Of a stretch of 64,000 nt of DNA, positions 34,462 through 52,330 are shown in pieces (within the stretch, counting starts at the first letter, position 1; the number at the start of each line of letters is the position of its first letter). Made by a program: the position numbers and the translations under genes. This stretch comes from Numida meleagris (Eukaryota; Chordata; Aves; Galliformes; Numididae): assembly GCF_002078875.1 (NCBI RefSeq), contig NW_018364550.1:1-64000 (forward strand), read 5' to 3'. Below the pieces are notes generated by a model. The model had not been told where the DNA came from and did no database searches. It was given only the letters and a program-made list of their open reading frames with translations.

Positions 34462-35194
34462 AGAGTGTGTGGGAAGTTTCCTTGGTAACTAACACTTAAT
34501 GCTAACTTCCTAACAACAACCAGGCCTAACCACAAGGTATTTTTGTTTTCTGGAAAACTCATATTTCTCCTCCAAATGATTCTGCAATAATTAAAGCCTT
34601 TTTCCTCTTAGCTGAAAACTGTAGAATAAAACACACAAAAAGCAAACAAAACTTTATATTGAGTGTGTAGAGATAATAGATAATAGTAACAGATTGAGAA
34701 ACCATCAGTATTCTTATCAAGCAACTAAGACATTAATGCTAACGAAAAAAAGCTTAAGATAAAACAGTGCAGGCAAATATAGCATCATAAGAACCTAATA
34801 TCTTCTACTCTTTTCCCCAGAGAGACCCTCCCACTGTCTAAGATCGCCTGGCTTCCGACTTTGAATTGATAGCTCACTATAAAGACTAACAGTAAACTTT
34901 CCCCTTTGAGTCCCAATATCTCTCAAACAGTACCAATTTCAGAAATTACTTTCCAGTTTTCATCATTTCCCCTCCCAGCTGTCACATAATTTAACTATAT
35001 TTTTGGAAGGCAACTGGAGCGCAGTGAGCAGATCTCTTGTGTAATACTGCATTCAAACTTCACAGCACACGGAAGGTCTGATGAGATACCAGATGTAGTG
35101 ATTTCAGCATGTCCTTCCCATAATTAGAAGAATCTATGCACACATGAGCAGGGTGATCCAGAAGGGAGGAAATAGCCTCTAGACAGGGCTTGGG

Positions 35195-35226
<32 letters not shown>
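35195..35226. repeat. (ATA)n microsatellite
   Basis: About 10-11 uninterrupted ATA units inside LRP6 intron 12. Likely length-polymorphic. Confidence 0.95.
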
Positions 35227-35227
<1 letters not shown>

Positions 35228-36784
35228 TTCAGGAATATGTAAGCAAGTAAAACAAGCAATGGAAAGTTAAAATGATTCATGCTCCAATTATAATGGTGAA
35301 GAGTAAAATTAAATTTTAAGCAGAGAAGCCTCAGTCTCCAATTACCTACAAATGAGAGTTGGAAAGTTACCAGATTTGAACTTGGCAAAAGAAATACCCC
35401 TAACACATTATGAAAGACTGAACCATTCTGCAGTGAGACAGCTCTGTTTGTTCACAACTATTTCCTTTATTTTTCTTCTTCCTTTCCTACTTTTCTCCCC
35501 ATTTGTATTGAGTGCGCTTTCACAAGAAAACATCATTTTGCTACTTCTTTTCTACTGGAAGTAAAATTCTTCCACCCACAACATCACAGAGACCGCTGGA
35601 GTGGTGTCAGCTATGCTTCTAACTTGCAGGAAGATGTGAGAATGTTCAAGTACAAAAATCTAGCTGACAGGCAAGCACCTTTGGTAACTGAAAAGGAAAG
35701 AAGGAGTACGGAACACACTGGGGGATAAAGCAGGCTTCTCTAAGGAGCATGATTTTCAAAAAAATTTATGAGGTGGCATTCATGGAACAGGCTACCCTGC
35801 TTTTGGCTTTAAAACAACAGTTGGACCTCTCTACTCAGGCATAATGCAGATGAGATACAATCTGTCTCTCTATACCACGAATCTCTTAACCCACCAACTA
35901 ATCTGAATGACATCAGTGGAAATCAGCCATCCAGCATGCCTGCCAAAATTGTGAGTGCTTCACTGGCAGCCAGTTATTGAGAGATGAATAAATTATTTGG
36001 TTAGAAACTAATTACACACAGCCTGAGGGACTCTGTGGTTCGTATTCTGCAAAACAATGAAGAAAAATGGGACTTGGCTGCACTGAGATGAGAAATGTGA
36101 AGTGCTGCAGAGGCAGCAGGGCTAAGCCTCTCCGGACTGTGGAAGGAACTCACCTCTGGGGGTATGAGGAGTGACCCACCACAGCATCTCATCAACCAGC
36201 AAACAGAAGTGCTACAGAATTAAATCTTAACCCACCTGAAGGCTATGCAAAGTCCAGAGTACACACACCGAACTACCACACATTTTTAATAACAGGCAAG
36301 ATTAGAAAGAATAAAAGAACAACAAAAAAGCAAGTAAGCACTTGATAAGGGTTGACAGACAGATATGAAAACAAAAGCATGTCTGGCTTTCCCACTTACA
36401 CAAATTTAGCTCATTGAGTCACTGAAAAGTTTCACTTGAGCTATTTTTTTCTTTTTCACTGAGACACTGTTGCTAGATTTTCTTTTTCCTTTTAAGTTTT
36501 TTCCCTATCCTATCAAGTTAGAAGGATTTCAGTACTAAAAAATTATACTTAAAATGCATACTTTTATTGCAATCTCTGTCCAGACATATACCCTATATGA
36601 AGGTAGAGAGGGAACCAAAATTTTTTCAAATACACAATCAGTGTTAGAAACTAAACTTAACTTGGTCTATCAGCAAGGCAAGCTTGACCATCTCACCTAA
36701 AAGTAAAACTCTTCTTTCCTGCAAGTACCATGCTTGTATCCATTAGTAAACACATCTGCTACTGTATTTCACTTTCCTTCATCA

Positions 36785-41282
<4,498 letters not shown>

Positions 41283-42793
41283 TCAGATTTTAGGCACTTC
41301 ATAGGAAAGAAGATCATACAATATGCTACTTATTTGCAAGGCAAACAATGCTGCTATTGAAAAGTAATGATTTACTATACTCTATGAAAGTATCCTGCGT
41401 CAGTTATAATAGTGGTCCACTAGGGAAATAAATGGGATAACTAATATGGTTCAGTTAAGCAGTCTACATGCCAAAGTGACCTTAACTTGGTGCCAGCTTT
41501 GATAGGGAAATATTTTGGCGTTCCCAGGACAATACAAAAACATTGATGTTACAGCATAGAACAGTATTTAAAGCAGCCTAATGAGAAAGTTCAGGACAGA
41601 ATAGCAAATAGAAGAAAACAAAACTGCTGACTAGTTCAGCAGTGTAAGTGCTTTAGTACTGATGGTTTAATTTAATTTCACTGAGCATGATTTCTTCTGG
41701 GTCTTTTACTCAAAAGACTTCTTATGATTTTCACCATAATCAATCAGTCAACAAAATAAACAACAAACAAAAACAAAACAAAACAAAAAAAACAAAATAG
41801 ACAACAAATAAAGCCAGAATTATGCTTAGGAGTTTAGGCATTCTGTAATTTACTATGACCAAATATAAGCCTGAAAGTAAAGGAATAATGTCAGTAAAGT
41901 ATAGAATTCTACTTTGCAAAAAGAGACTCCCACTTTTTTGTCCTTCGTACTCCTCTCCACACACATTTCTTATACTTCTAACACATCAGAAGTTAACAAG
42001 AAGTTTGATATTTGGTTTACTTCTAAGTTCAGGTGCTATCTGCAAATTATGCAGTTTATGACTGCACACAGTGGGGAAATGTTTCTCATTTTCACTTTTA
42101 TCACCCATAAAAACTGATTGTGGGATCTTGGTTTTATTTTCATTTCAAACACGCTCCAAATGAATACCATACCCAAATAGTTCAGCCAAGTTCTCTCTCT
42201 CAAACTAATTTGAACTCTGTGGTTTTTAACTTTTTTGATCCTTCTGTTGTACAGATCCGCAAGTTATTATTTGCATGGGACTCAATCCAAGTGCGAAAAA
42301 ATTACTTTCATTAAAAACTAATTTTTGGTGCTCACAATTCTGACTACCTCTACAGCCCATGAAAAACTAGACTCACTAAAAACAGAGATAGCAGACAGAC
42401 AATACACTGACTACTGTCACTCCATTAGCCACCACATTTAAACAACTACCCTCAACCTTTTTTTGATTTGTTAGTCTAGAACCTAGCCTTGATTTATTAA
42501 ACTTGTAACATGTCTCATGTGCAGTAGGTATGTGAGTTAACGAGCAAGTAAGACCTATTTTCACTTTCCGACCCAAAACAGGACTTCCTCCCATTAAATA
42601 TATGAAGGCTGCTCCAAAAGTAATGCTTCCTATTTTATTATGTTGCCCCCTGATACCAGAGGCAGATGTTGTTAGCATGGCAGAAGAGGTTGAACCTTCC
42701 CACTAATATTCCATTACATTTTGTTGTTGTGTGGCAGGTGGCAGCAGAGGGACAGTCTGACAAAATGGCATCTGACATGGAAGTGCATATGAG

Positions 42794-43932
42794 TCACAGA
42801 ATCATAGAATGGCCTGAGTTGAAAAGGACCATAATGATCATCTAGTTTCAACCTCCCTGCTGAGTGCAGGGTTGCCAACCACTAGACCAGGCTGCCCAGA
42901 GCCACAAACAGCGTGGCCTTGAATACCTCCAGCGGCGGGGCATCCAAAAACTCCTTGGGCAACCCGTTCCAGTGCATCACGACCCTGAGTGAAAAACTTC
43001 CTCATAATATCTATCCTAAATCTCCCCTGTCTCAGTTTAAAACCATTCCCCCTTGTCCTATCACTATCCACCCTCATGAACAATCATTCCCCCTCCTGTT
43101 TATATGCTCCCTTCAAGTACTGGAAGGCCAACAATGAGGTCTCCCCGGAGCTTTCTCTTCTCCAAGCTAAACAAGCCTGGCTCCCTCAACATTTCTTCAT
43201 AGGAGAGGTGCTCCAGCCCTCTGATCATCTTGGTGGCCCTCCTCTGAACTCATTCCAAGAGCTCTGTGTCTTTCTTGTACTGGGGGCCCCAGGCCTGGAC
43301 ACAGTACTCCAGATGGGGCCTCACAAGAGTCAAGGAGAGGGGGACAATCACCTCCCTCTCCCTGCTGGCCACTCCTCTTTTAATGCAGCCCAGAACATAG
43401 CTGGCCTTCTGGGCTGCAAGCACACACTGCTGGCTCACGTCCAGCTTCTCGTCCACCAGAACCCCAAAGTACTTCTCCGCAGGGCTGCTTTTGAGGAGAT
43501 CTTCCCCCAGTCTGTATAAATACCTGGGATTGCCCCAGCCCAAGGGCAGCACCTTGCATTTGGCCTTGCTGAACCTCGTTAGGTTCACATTGGCCCACTT
43601 CTCCAGCCTGTCCAGGTCCCTCTGGATGGCTTCCCTTCCCTCCAATGTATCGACTGCACCGCTTAGCATCGCGTCATGTGCAAACTTGCTGAGGGTGCAC
43701 TCGATTCCATCATCTATGTCATTGATAAAAATGTTGGAGAGCACCACTTCCAAGACTGACCCTTGGGGGACACCACTTGTGACCAGCCTCAACCCTGACA
43801 TAGAATCATTGATCATGACCCTTTGGCTGTGACCAGCCAACCAGTTCTTAATCCACCGAACAGTCCATCCTTCAAATCTGTACCTCTCCAATTTGGAGAG
43901 AAGGATGTGGTGAGGGACCATGTCAAAGGCTT
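42794..43932 (-). mobile_element. CR1 LINE inserted in the mariner
   Basis: About 1.14 kb, 5'-truncated, 3' end at 42794 (plus strand TCACAGAATCATAGAATGG). Contains the 3' UTR and the second half of the reverse transcriptase ORF. It interrupts the mariner exactly between GTGCATATGA and GCAAAGGTGTGTCA, which are adjacent in the other mariner copies. Hence the CR1 is the younger insertion. Confidence 0.9.
43250..43932 (-). pseudogene. CR1 reverse transcriptase C-terminal half, inactive
   Basis: An open frame starts in mariner DNA at 43996 and enters CR1 at [20 protein letters not shown]. Visible reverse transcriptase motifs: [10 protein letters not shown] (motif B), [12 protein letters not shown], the catalytic box FAHDAM where active CR1 has FADD, and [29 protein letters not shown]. 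The first catalytic Asp of the box is His and the N-terminal half is missing, so no enzyme is made. The open frame is still long, suggesting a fairly young copy. Confidence 0.88.
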
Positions 43933-44560
43933 TGAAGCAAAGGTGTGTCACTGAATTTCTCTTTGCAGAAAAATGGCACCCACTGACATTCATCAATGCT
44001 TCCTGAATGTTTCTGGAGACCTAATAGTGAATGCTAGCACAGTGCGGGGCTGAGTGTTGCGTTTCAGCTGTGGTGATAGCGAGTTACTTCCACTGGTGCA
44101 GATTTGCATGCGCCCAGGAGCAGGCTCTTATTCATCACCAGTGAAAACAAGTAGCTAATGGTGGTGACTACATAGCAAGATAGTGTTTTGTAGCTGAAAA
44201 TTTCCTCTATCAAATAGTGTGGTCTTTGTATCTACTGTAGTTACTATGGAAATAAATAGGAGGCATTACTTTCAGAGCGACCTATGTATTTAACAAAAAA
44301 TCTTTAATCTCCAAGACCTCCTGATGTTTGGTACTCTTCTCAGCTTTCTGCTATAAAACTTGATTTTTGCAAACTTATCCTTTACGTGAAATGTCCACAT
44401 TAGATTTAAATGATTTATATGAGGGAATGCTTTCCTAGTCAGAATCAGCTCTCCTACCTATCCCTTGAATATTATAAAACATATTTGTCAATCCATTCTT
44501 ATCTATTTCAAAAATCTTGTAGCGAATTAGTAGGCAATTCAGAATATCTTCCATCTCTAC

Positions 44561-44850
44561 CTTCAATGAAATGTCAGTCCAGTAAATTCGATTGTCTGTC
44601 ACATCAAAATCCAGAGCCGAAGCTTCCTTAACTCCAGTAAGTGGAATAGCAACATTGTTGTTGTTTGTTTCTAAAGAGATGCGTCTAATATCTGCTCTCC
44701 GAGAAAACAGCAGGAAAGCTTCTGGGACAATGCAGGTCTTCATATCATTGATGAGCTCCAAGCCTATGGGACAAGCGCAGCGAAGGCCTTGTGGTCTGTA
44801 CAAACAAAGATGGCTGCAACCGCCATTATCCTCTGCACAAGGGTTTGTAC
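44561..44850 (-). CDS. LRP6: LRP6 exon 9: EGF2 and start of propeller 3
   Basis: 290 nt, phase 1 in and phase 0 out (TTG AAG, donor GTAGAG). It opens with the six-cysteine EGF-like module [20 protein letters not shown] to MKTC, then begins propeller 3 with [18 protein letters not shown] and the blade IYWTDISLK. Propellers 3-4 are the known binding region for Wnt3a-class ligands and Dickkopf. Confidence 0.97.
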
Positions 44851-46167
44851 CTAAGCATGCAACACAAGGAAAAGCAATCATTACAAATTGTCTTCATTTG
44901 GAAGACAAAGCCAGTTCTCACGAGTATCAACAACTGTATGAGCACTTTAAGAAATATAAGTAGTTTTCAATCTTTTGTCCTGAGTGAATTTATTTTTGTT
45001 TCTTCTAGTATTTTAGAGGGATGCTAATCTACATGGCTGTAAAGCCAGGACTTCTTTTCCTGACATTGTGAAACAAACCTAGAAATAGGGGATGAGATCA
45101 GGACTCAAGCACTGGTAATACTGATTCACAGCATAAGCACAGAAGGGAAGGCAAACACATAAGAAAGCAAGTGCAAGCTCTGTCACTTTTCATAGTACGC
45201 TGGACCAGTTATGTACCCCATTTGCATTCCTAGGGATGGAAAATTTTGAGATTATTTTCACAACTACTTAATGGCCTTTTCTCTCCAGGATGCTAGTAAA
45301 GCAGCTCTTTGCAATATTAGCACGTGTACCTGCAATGTGCTAGAAATCCACCCACCATTACCAAGCTCAATTAGCCAAGCAGCTGGAAAGAGGGTTGTAT
45401 TGCAAACACATGTACCGTCAAGCATCTTCATATAGGAGCAATGCAAAGATATACCTCAACTACATTTAACTAATTCCCTGGGGTACAATCCAGACATGGC
45501 ACCAAGAAACTGAAAGCCTGGTCCACAGGGCAGGATATTCAAGGAACATGACAGGTTCTGTGATGCCACAACTCAACTGCTACCATTGTTTTGAAAACCT
45601 ATTTGAAACTAGATCCTGTGTTTTCATTCCATAAATACCACAGAGCATACCATACTTTTGGTTGTTTTTAAAGATGATTTTGCAGTATTCGTTTAAAAAA
45701 CACTGAAAAGACTAAAACTGGCTTGTTCTTAGCTCCTGCCCACCAAGAGCACATGTTCAGATTGCAGGATGAATACCTGCTACAGCTGCAGCTCCAAAAA
45801 CAGCTGGGCTAATCCAACAGCCGGCTGTTAAAAAGAGAAGTTCTCATTTTCCCTGATCCTTCTTGACTCCTTACTGGATCCAGGGTTTTTCAGACCAATG
45901 AGGTGCTCCAATTACCTAAGCAGGGGAATGGATGGGAGTGTCACGGACATTGGGAGTGTCTATTTGTTTGTCTTACTATCCTGCCAGGTCAGAGAATTGA
46001 AGCACCACACAAAAGACCTACCTCACTCTGCAGACTGCAATTGTCAGGCAAGAAACTGGATTCTGCTCTATTCTAAAAATCTGACCTAGTATAAAGCAAT
46101 CCCTTCAAAAGAACACTGGTGAAATTTTCAATTTTATTTTACTAGCATGATCTGTAGTGTCACTCAC
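44851..46167 (-). other. LRP6: LRP6 intron 8
   Basis: 1,317 bp, GT-AG. Nothing recognised. Confidence 0.8.
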
Positions 46168-46384
46168 CAATTATCTGGCGTACATTTGTAGCTTTGAGGC
46201 CCATTAGATCAGGCAGTTGATCTATGATGATCTCTCTTTCTGCTGTCCGCTTATGCACACGTTCAATACTGCGTCTTTGCCAATCTGTCCAATAAACATA
46301 GTTTCCCAATAATGTGAATCCAAAGATATGAGGAAGTTTGTCCTCTACAAGAACTCTTCTCCCAGTTCCATCAGCATTCATGAC
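46168..46384 (-). CDS. LRP6: LRP6 exon 8: last blades of propeller 2
   Basis: 217 nt, starting phase 0 with [16 protein letters not shown] and ending phase 1 (ATT G, donor GTGAGTG). It carries the [18 protein letters not shown] blade and the linker [12 protein letters not shown] leading to EGF2. The exon is separated from exon 7 by the 15.7 kb transposon-rich intron 7. Confidence 0.97.
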
Positions 46385-46652
46385 CTATGAATACACATGA
46401 ACAAAAAAAAATCATGTATACAGAATAATTGTCAATATTTATCAGAGATTAATAATTACGTGCTCCACATTTAGACTTTAAGAAATAATCTCCTACCCAC
46501 AGAAGTACTATCAGTGTTACACAAAAGTCTAATTAAACAAAACTATTTCAACATGTACTTATTGTTCTAAAAGCCACGGAGGATCCCTTATATACATGAT
46601 TATTCTCATAAGTGGACCATAATGTAAAATTATAACACAACCCTCCTTATAC

Positions 46653-47135
46653 AAGGGCTGCCATGAAAGTAATGCCCCCTGTTTTATTATGCTGTCCCAC
46701 AACGTCAGAGGTGGATGTTGGTGGTATAGCAGTAGAGGTTATCTCAATATTCCCTTATGTTTTGTTGCCATGCAACAGATGGCAGTGGAGGGGCAGTCTG
46801 ACAAAGTGGTGTCTGACATGTGAGTGCATATGAAGCAAAGGTGTGTCATTGAATTCCTCCACGCAGAAAAATGGCACCCACTGACGTTCATTGATGCTTG
46901 CTGAATGTTTATGGAGACCAAACAGTGGATGTCGGCACAGTGAGGTAGTGGGCACTGCATTTCAGCAGCGGAAATAGTGGGTCACCTCAGCTGGTGCAGA
47001 TTTTTACAAGCACGTCTCTTGTTCATCACTAGCAAAAACGTATAGTTAATGGTGGTGCCTATGTTCAAAGATAGAGCTTTATAGCTGAGAATTTGCTCTA
47101 TCCATTAGTGTTATTGTATCTAATGTATTTGTATC
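46653..47135 (+). mobile_element. Mariner (Galluhop-like), right end missing
   Basis: Begins GGGCTGCCATGAAAGTAATG (left terminal repeat) and carries the same short transposase start and downstream tail as the copies at 42604 and 52437. It fades at about 47135 (TTATTGTATCTAATG) before the right terminal repeat. Plus strand, opposite to LRP6. Confidence 0.82.
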
Positions 47136-50100
47136 TATCTTAGATCAATCTAAGTATTTGCTGTATGAAATATAGTACATGTGCTTGTTATACACAGCTT
47201 CTCTCTTTTGTTTCTGACTTACCTCTCTTGGTTCAATTTTAAATGGGAGCTGCTGAATTTTACATGAATGAAGACAAGCTTACAATGTCAGGGAATCCTA
47301 ATCTTGTCATCTTGTAGCTCACAGTCCATCCCAAGTTAGCTTTTTCCAGGTTACAGACAGCAATAAGAGGAGGCCTCAAATATTCTGAGAGGCAAATATT
47401 CAAGATGATCTATAGAATATGTTCATATTCCCAAATTTGAGCAAAGAACCAGTTTAACATCCTTCACAAGTTCAGTATTTTTCATACTAGAAGTAGTCTG
47501 CAAATAATTGCATGTCTCTAATCAAGATACTTAAATTCACTGTCATTTTCCACTACTGCTAGAAAGAAGTAATACCTGAATTCCTTAAAGAGGCACTGAA
47601 AGGATTAATTAAACATATGTATGCATGTTCAAGTGATCAAATACCTGATGAATACCAAGTTTTATTATAATAAGCACCATACTGAATAAGTGTTTTGTTT
47701 TAAGAGTACCTTAAAATTGTTTCAGCACTGTGATTTTCTAAGATTACTGACCAGGATATATAGAAAAATTCCTTATGAAATATTTCTGCTTTTCTGCTTA
47801 ATTTTACAGGAATCATTTTAACATGCATGTGTGTATGCTATTTCATGTAAAAACTTCCTAAAGCTCTCAGAAAATTCAAACAAAAAAATCCAAGTAGCAT
47901 ACTAATTCCTGAAACATGAAAACATCCTTCCCATTACCCAAGGATATTCCAAGATTGTAAAAAGGGTGACTTAATAAACTACTAGTTTCAGATCTCTCTC
48001 TTGGTCTTGCCTTGGTGGAATGAGCTAGCCACAGACAAGTCTTGTATGATTTCCCATTCTTCCCATGGCTCAAACTCAAAGACTTGTGTAGTCACAACCA
48101 TAAGTCTGCTAGATGGGTGATGTATTGTGGTGTGAAAAATGTCCTAGCACATGAGAAATGAGAAGGCTGGTTTGGAGCAATTCCTACCCCTACCCTTTGC
48201 CTACCAAAGAACAGAGAGGCAGAGAGGAAAGGCACAGAGAAACAGAACTGGAGTCCACACCTTTCTCAGCATATGGTATAACGTGCAAGTTAGTAAAATA
48301 AACTATTTTTAAGTTCATTGAAAAAATGTAAGAAAATGCTATAATCTTCAGAATAATTAAATTCTACCTTACATCTGTTCTTGGTCATAAACCTCTAGAC
48401 ACTGTCACATTTACTCTCAGTGTGAAAGAACAGAAACCAAATCTGTATAAGCACAATTCCTATATTAATATGAAAGGGGCTCAGCATACTCTCTGGTTTC
48501 TAGGAATAAGTGCTGTATTTACTTTTTTTTTTTTTTTCTTAAGCCAACTACTTTGTGGAATTGGCTTGCCAGAAAAAACAGATCTCCAGTCTACTAGCAT
48601 ATGCAGCAAACTTCTATACATGCACCAATAAATACATAGGTTTCACAAAAATGAGATGAGGAATCACTTAGTGGAATGCTTTTTCTTGTGTTCCCACTAA
48701 GATTCTTCTGAGAGTCAAGCACGGCATTTGCAGCTACACTTTGCACTAAGGTGCATTTACCATTCTAAAGCTGTAACTTATGTCCTTTATACTGATAACA
48801 ATTCCAAACATAGCTTTTCCTATCACAGATCATTTAGATAGGCTCAGAGCCCAGCATAAATGCCTGATTTCCAGACTTCCTTTTGAAAACAAACTCTGCT
48901 CTTCCATTTTTATTCTGCTTCAAAAATTTCCAACATCTGCTAACTCTCAATTCCTAGCAGCATGCCTTCTACGTTCTGTTTTGATGAGGTTCCTAAACAT
49001 GAGTAATAGTTACCTTTAGAACTGGGGACACAGATTTAACATCTATAAGAACTATAACCTATGAGTTACAGTCCTTACTGCCACCATCTCTTCAAGAAAA
49101 CATCATTATCACAAAGGAAAACTGCTCATCCCTTTGCCAGCCACCTCTTTCTAACCGTAACATGCATCTTCCAGCATGACTTTCCCCCTCCCCCTAAAAC
49201 TACTGAGATAAGCCATTTCCTTGCAATGGATTAATATATGGTAATTAGTGCTTGCTAAGTGAACCACACAGATATATGGAACAGGCAGATGCTGGGAAGT
49301 TAATCGACTCAACACACACAGTAGTAACTAGTGAAAAATAACTATCACAAAGCACTATCTTTAGATACTACAGTTTTTACCTTGTACTTATAAAAAGAAG
49401 AAACCGTTGCATTTAGGGGATGTTTAACTACTGGCAAAAATTATTAGTTGGAAGATATATGGTGATGTGACTTTCTTCAGCAAATTTAAAACTGGGAGGT
49501 GTTCAAATAAGCTTTCTCTTATTCTGAAAGAAAAATCAGGAAAAGTGACAGAAAGACTTAAATATTAAAATCTGCTTTTAATTAATTTGTTTTGCCACAT
49601 ACAGGTTATTTTGACAGCCAGCTTTACACGATCTAGACAAAACAGATGCCTATTAAAGTACTTACACACACTTGCCGCTCTACTTCCTCTGCAATCTTAT
49701 CTGATGTCACAAGTCTGTGTGATATTACTTAACGTAAATATCTGCCAACTGGGTACCACCACAAAAATTGTTCCATGGCACTACAAGTCCTGTCCTCACT
49801 TTGGCCAAAGTTTAGGAGATTTGAATAGAATCTCATCAGGCTAAAGTATCAAACAGTCTAGAGTAAGGAAAGTGGCTAGGGATACAACACGTATAAAATA
49901 TATGATGCAAATAAAAAGAGTTACTAATCAATCAATTCCAAAAACTTTCAGCACAATCTTTGCACAGACTGAAATTAATTTGCACAACTGAGTCCCAGCT
50001 GATACTGCTTTCTGCATTCATACCCTTCTCCAGTCTCAGATCAGCTGACCACAGCGAATACTAGCAAAACTAAATCCCCCATATGTGAAACCCATCTTCT

Positions 50101-51295
50101 ACTATGAGGCAATGTCTCCAGTGGTCTATGCTGCTTTAACCACAATGTGGCGTGGGTTTCACATTCTGAGGCTATTCTGAATGCAGTAAGAATATACACA
50201 ACAGGAAATAGATGCAGTGTAACTACAAAAACTACCTTGACTGAAAGAATGAGAAGTTCCACAAAAAAAATAAAACCCAAGTACAAAAATTAAATCGCAT
50301 CACAAAAATGCCAGATGTCCTGCCTGCAGTATAAGTGTTTTGCTTATCATAAAACAGTAATGAATGCAAATCTATGGGCTCAAACACACAGCTTATTCAA
50401 AACAAACAAATTAGCACTGAAAATGTGGGCATATTTTAAGATGCTGTATTTAGTGGTCAAGAGGAACAATTAAAAAAAACGTATTTCGAAAGGGTTATTT
50501 CAATATTAAAACTACAGACTAGATTGGAAAGTGGTATGTTCTAAGGGTCTTACCTCGGATTCAGTTCACTTTTGAATACCAGTAGTAACTGTGATAAACA
50601 GGCTAATGCAGAGAATTCACCTTTCTGCTAATCTGGGATTTGAACTTTCAGTAATTTACGCTTGTCATTTCATTTGTCTAAGACTAGAGATAGTCATTAC
50701 ACAAACCTCCATCTACGAAAATAACATATAAAATATTAATTTGAGACAGTTGCAAAATACTGAATTCAATCCACATATCCCAGATATTTCAAAATAACAT
50801 GGAAGAAGATCTTGAATGAGGCCCAAGTTATACCTGAAATAGTTTAGAAACATACAAGATTTAAGTTCAGTTATTTCAGCCTTGATTATTCAATTATAAA
50901 TACTTACATGCACTGTTTATTTGATGCAACTCATATCGACTCAGTTCATGACACCACTAGTCATGTGTTCATTTTCCACCTGATGCAGGCGTGTCCAACC
51001 TGTGGCCCAGCATGTCTCACAACACAGCCCGTTCCCCACCCCACCATTTAAAGGCAGCAGCTCTTCCTTGTGGAGTGGCCATGGGCACGCACCCACTGCT
51101 CAGCAACAGCCAAACCATCAGTGCATGATTAACGCTGCACTGACCAAAAGCAGGGCGGGGGGAGGGCAGTACTGATTCAAGTGATGACACATAACTGTAT
51201 GTATTTTGAGACACTGGCTAAACACAGAGCTCTGAACAGCAAAGAATATGCATCCATGCTTTTTGCTTTGGTAAAAGAATTTGAAAACACCCTCA

Positions 51296-51945
51296 CAGAA
51301 GCATAGAATCCTTAGAGTTGGAAGGGACATTTAAAGGTTATCTAGTCCAACTCTCCTGCAATGAACAGGGGCATTCACAGCCAGATCAGGTGCTCAGAGC
51401 CTGGTCCAGTCTGGCCTTGAAAGTCTCCAAGGATGGGTGTTCCGCCTGGAAACCGCTAGCTCTCTCAGCCTGTCCTCATTGGCAAGGTGTTCAATCTCTT
51501 GGATCATTTTTGTGGCCCTCCTCTTGGCATGCTCCAGCAGGTCCATGTCTCTCCTGTACTGAGGATGCCACATTTGGACTTAGTACTCCAGGTGAGGCCT
51601 CACCAGCACAGAGTGAGCAGGATCACCTCCCTTGCCCCGTTAGCCATGCTTTTTCGATGGGGCCCAGGATACATCTGGCTTTCTGGGCTGCGAGGGTACA
51701 TTGCTGGATCATGTCCAGCTTCCCATCCACCAGTATCTCCAAGTCCTTTTCAGCAGGGCTGTGATCAAACCTTTCATCCCCCAGCCTGTATTGTTAGTGG
51801 GGGTTGCCTTGACCCAGGTGCAAGATCTTGCACTTTGTTGAACCTCCTGAGATTCACCTAGGCCCATTGCTCAGCCTGTCTAGGTCTCTCTGGACGGCGT
51901 CTCATCCCTTGGGCATGTTGACCGCGTTCCACAGCTCGGAGTTTT
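51296..51945 (-). mobile_element. CR1 LINE fragment inside the hAT element
   Basis: 3' end at about 51296 (plus strand AAGCATAGAATCCTTAGAG then TTGGAAGGGACATTTAAAGG), continuing through CR1 3' UTR and reverse transcriptase tail to about 51945. A deletion near 51433 removes part of the 3' UTR. Frames are broken. Related to the copy at 55300 (both share CTAGTCCAACTCTCCTGCAA). Confidence 0.87.
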
Positions 51946-51949
51946 AAGA

Positions 51950-52330
51950 CTGCCAAAAAAAATAATCAATTTACATTTGCAAGACCATTTTCAGTTGATA
52001 TAAATACATGGCCTGCAAATTTTCAAATGGAATGTACAGAGTAGCAATCAGGTATTCAACTCAAAAATCTGATCATGTCTCCTTACAAGACTTTCATAAT
52101 CCCTGTCTTAGCAGAGAAAATATCCTTCACTTCACAATCACACCTTGTTAATGTAATTGCTTTTTGGCAGTACACACATTTTGAACAATGATTGTCAAGG
52201 ATGAAGTACAGGAAGAGTGAAATTTCATCAGAAATCTCTGATGAACACCTTGAGGCCTCACTGAGAATTGCAACCACTGCCATCGAACCAGACTGGTGTG
52301 TTAGTTTCACAATGACAAGGTCAAATATTC
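51950..52330 (+). pseudogene. hAT transposase C-terminus relic (dimerisation domain)
   Basis: Translation in shifting plus-strand frames gives FTFARPFSVDINTWPANFQM, then a stop, then YPSLHNHTLLM, LLFGSTHI, and finally RMKYRKSEISSEISDEHLEA followed by SLRIATTAIEPD. These match the order of the hAT-family C-terminal dimerisation region of Charlie-type transposases and of domesticated relatives such as GTF2IRD2/ZBED-type proteins (family knowledge). Stops at about 52045 and about 52172 and frame changes show it is dead. Confidence 0.75.

Larger units (their letters stand above)
42604..44284 (+). mobile_element. Mariner (Galluhop-like), split by a CR1
   Basis: Left part 42604 to about 42793, right part about 43932-44284. 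Terminal inverted repeats: AAGGCTGCTCCAAAAGTAAT and, read from the right end, TAGGTCGCTCTGAAAGTAAT. The right part holds the start of a mariner transposase (plus strand: [20 protein letters not shown] type), the DNA-binding part only. Joined, the element would be about 540 bp, less than half of a full mariner of about 1.2 kb, so it is an internally deleted copy. Ends sit at TA, as mariners require. Confidence 0.85.

Noticed and set aside
43250..43996. 248-codon minus-strand frame as a possible host gene
   Set aside because: It is the C-terminal half of a CR1 reverse transcriptase fused by chance to antisense mariner sequence at its start.
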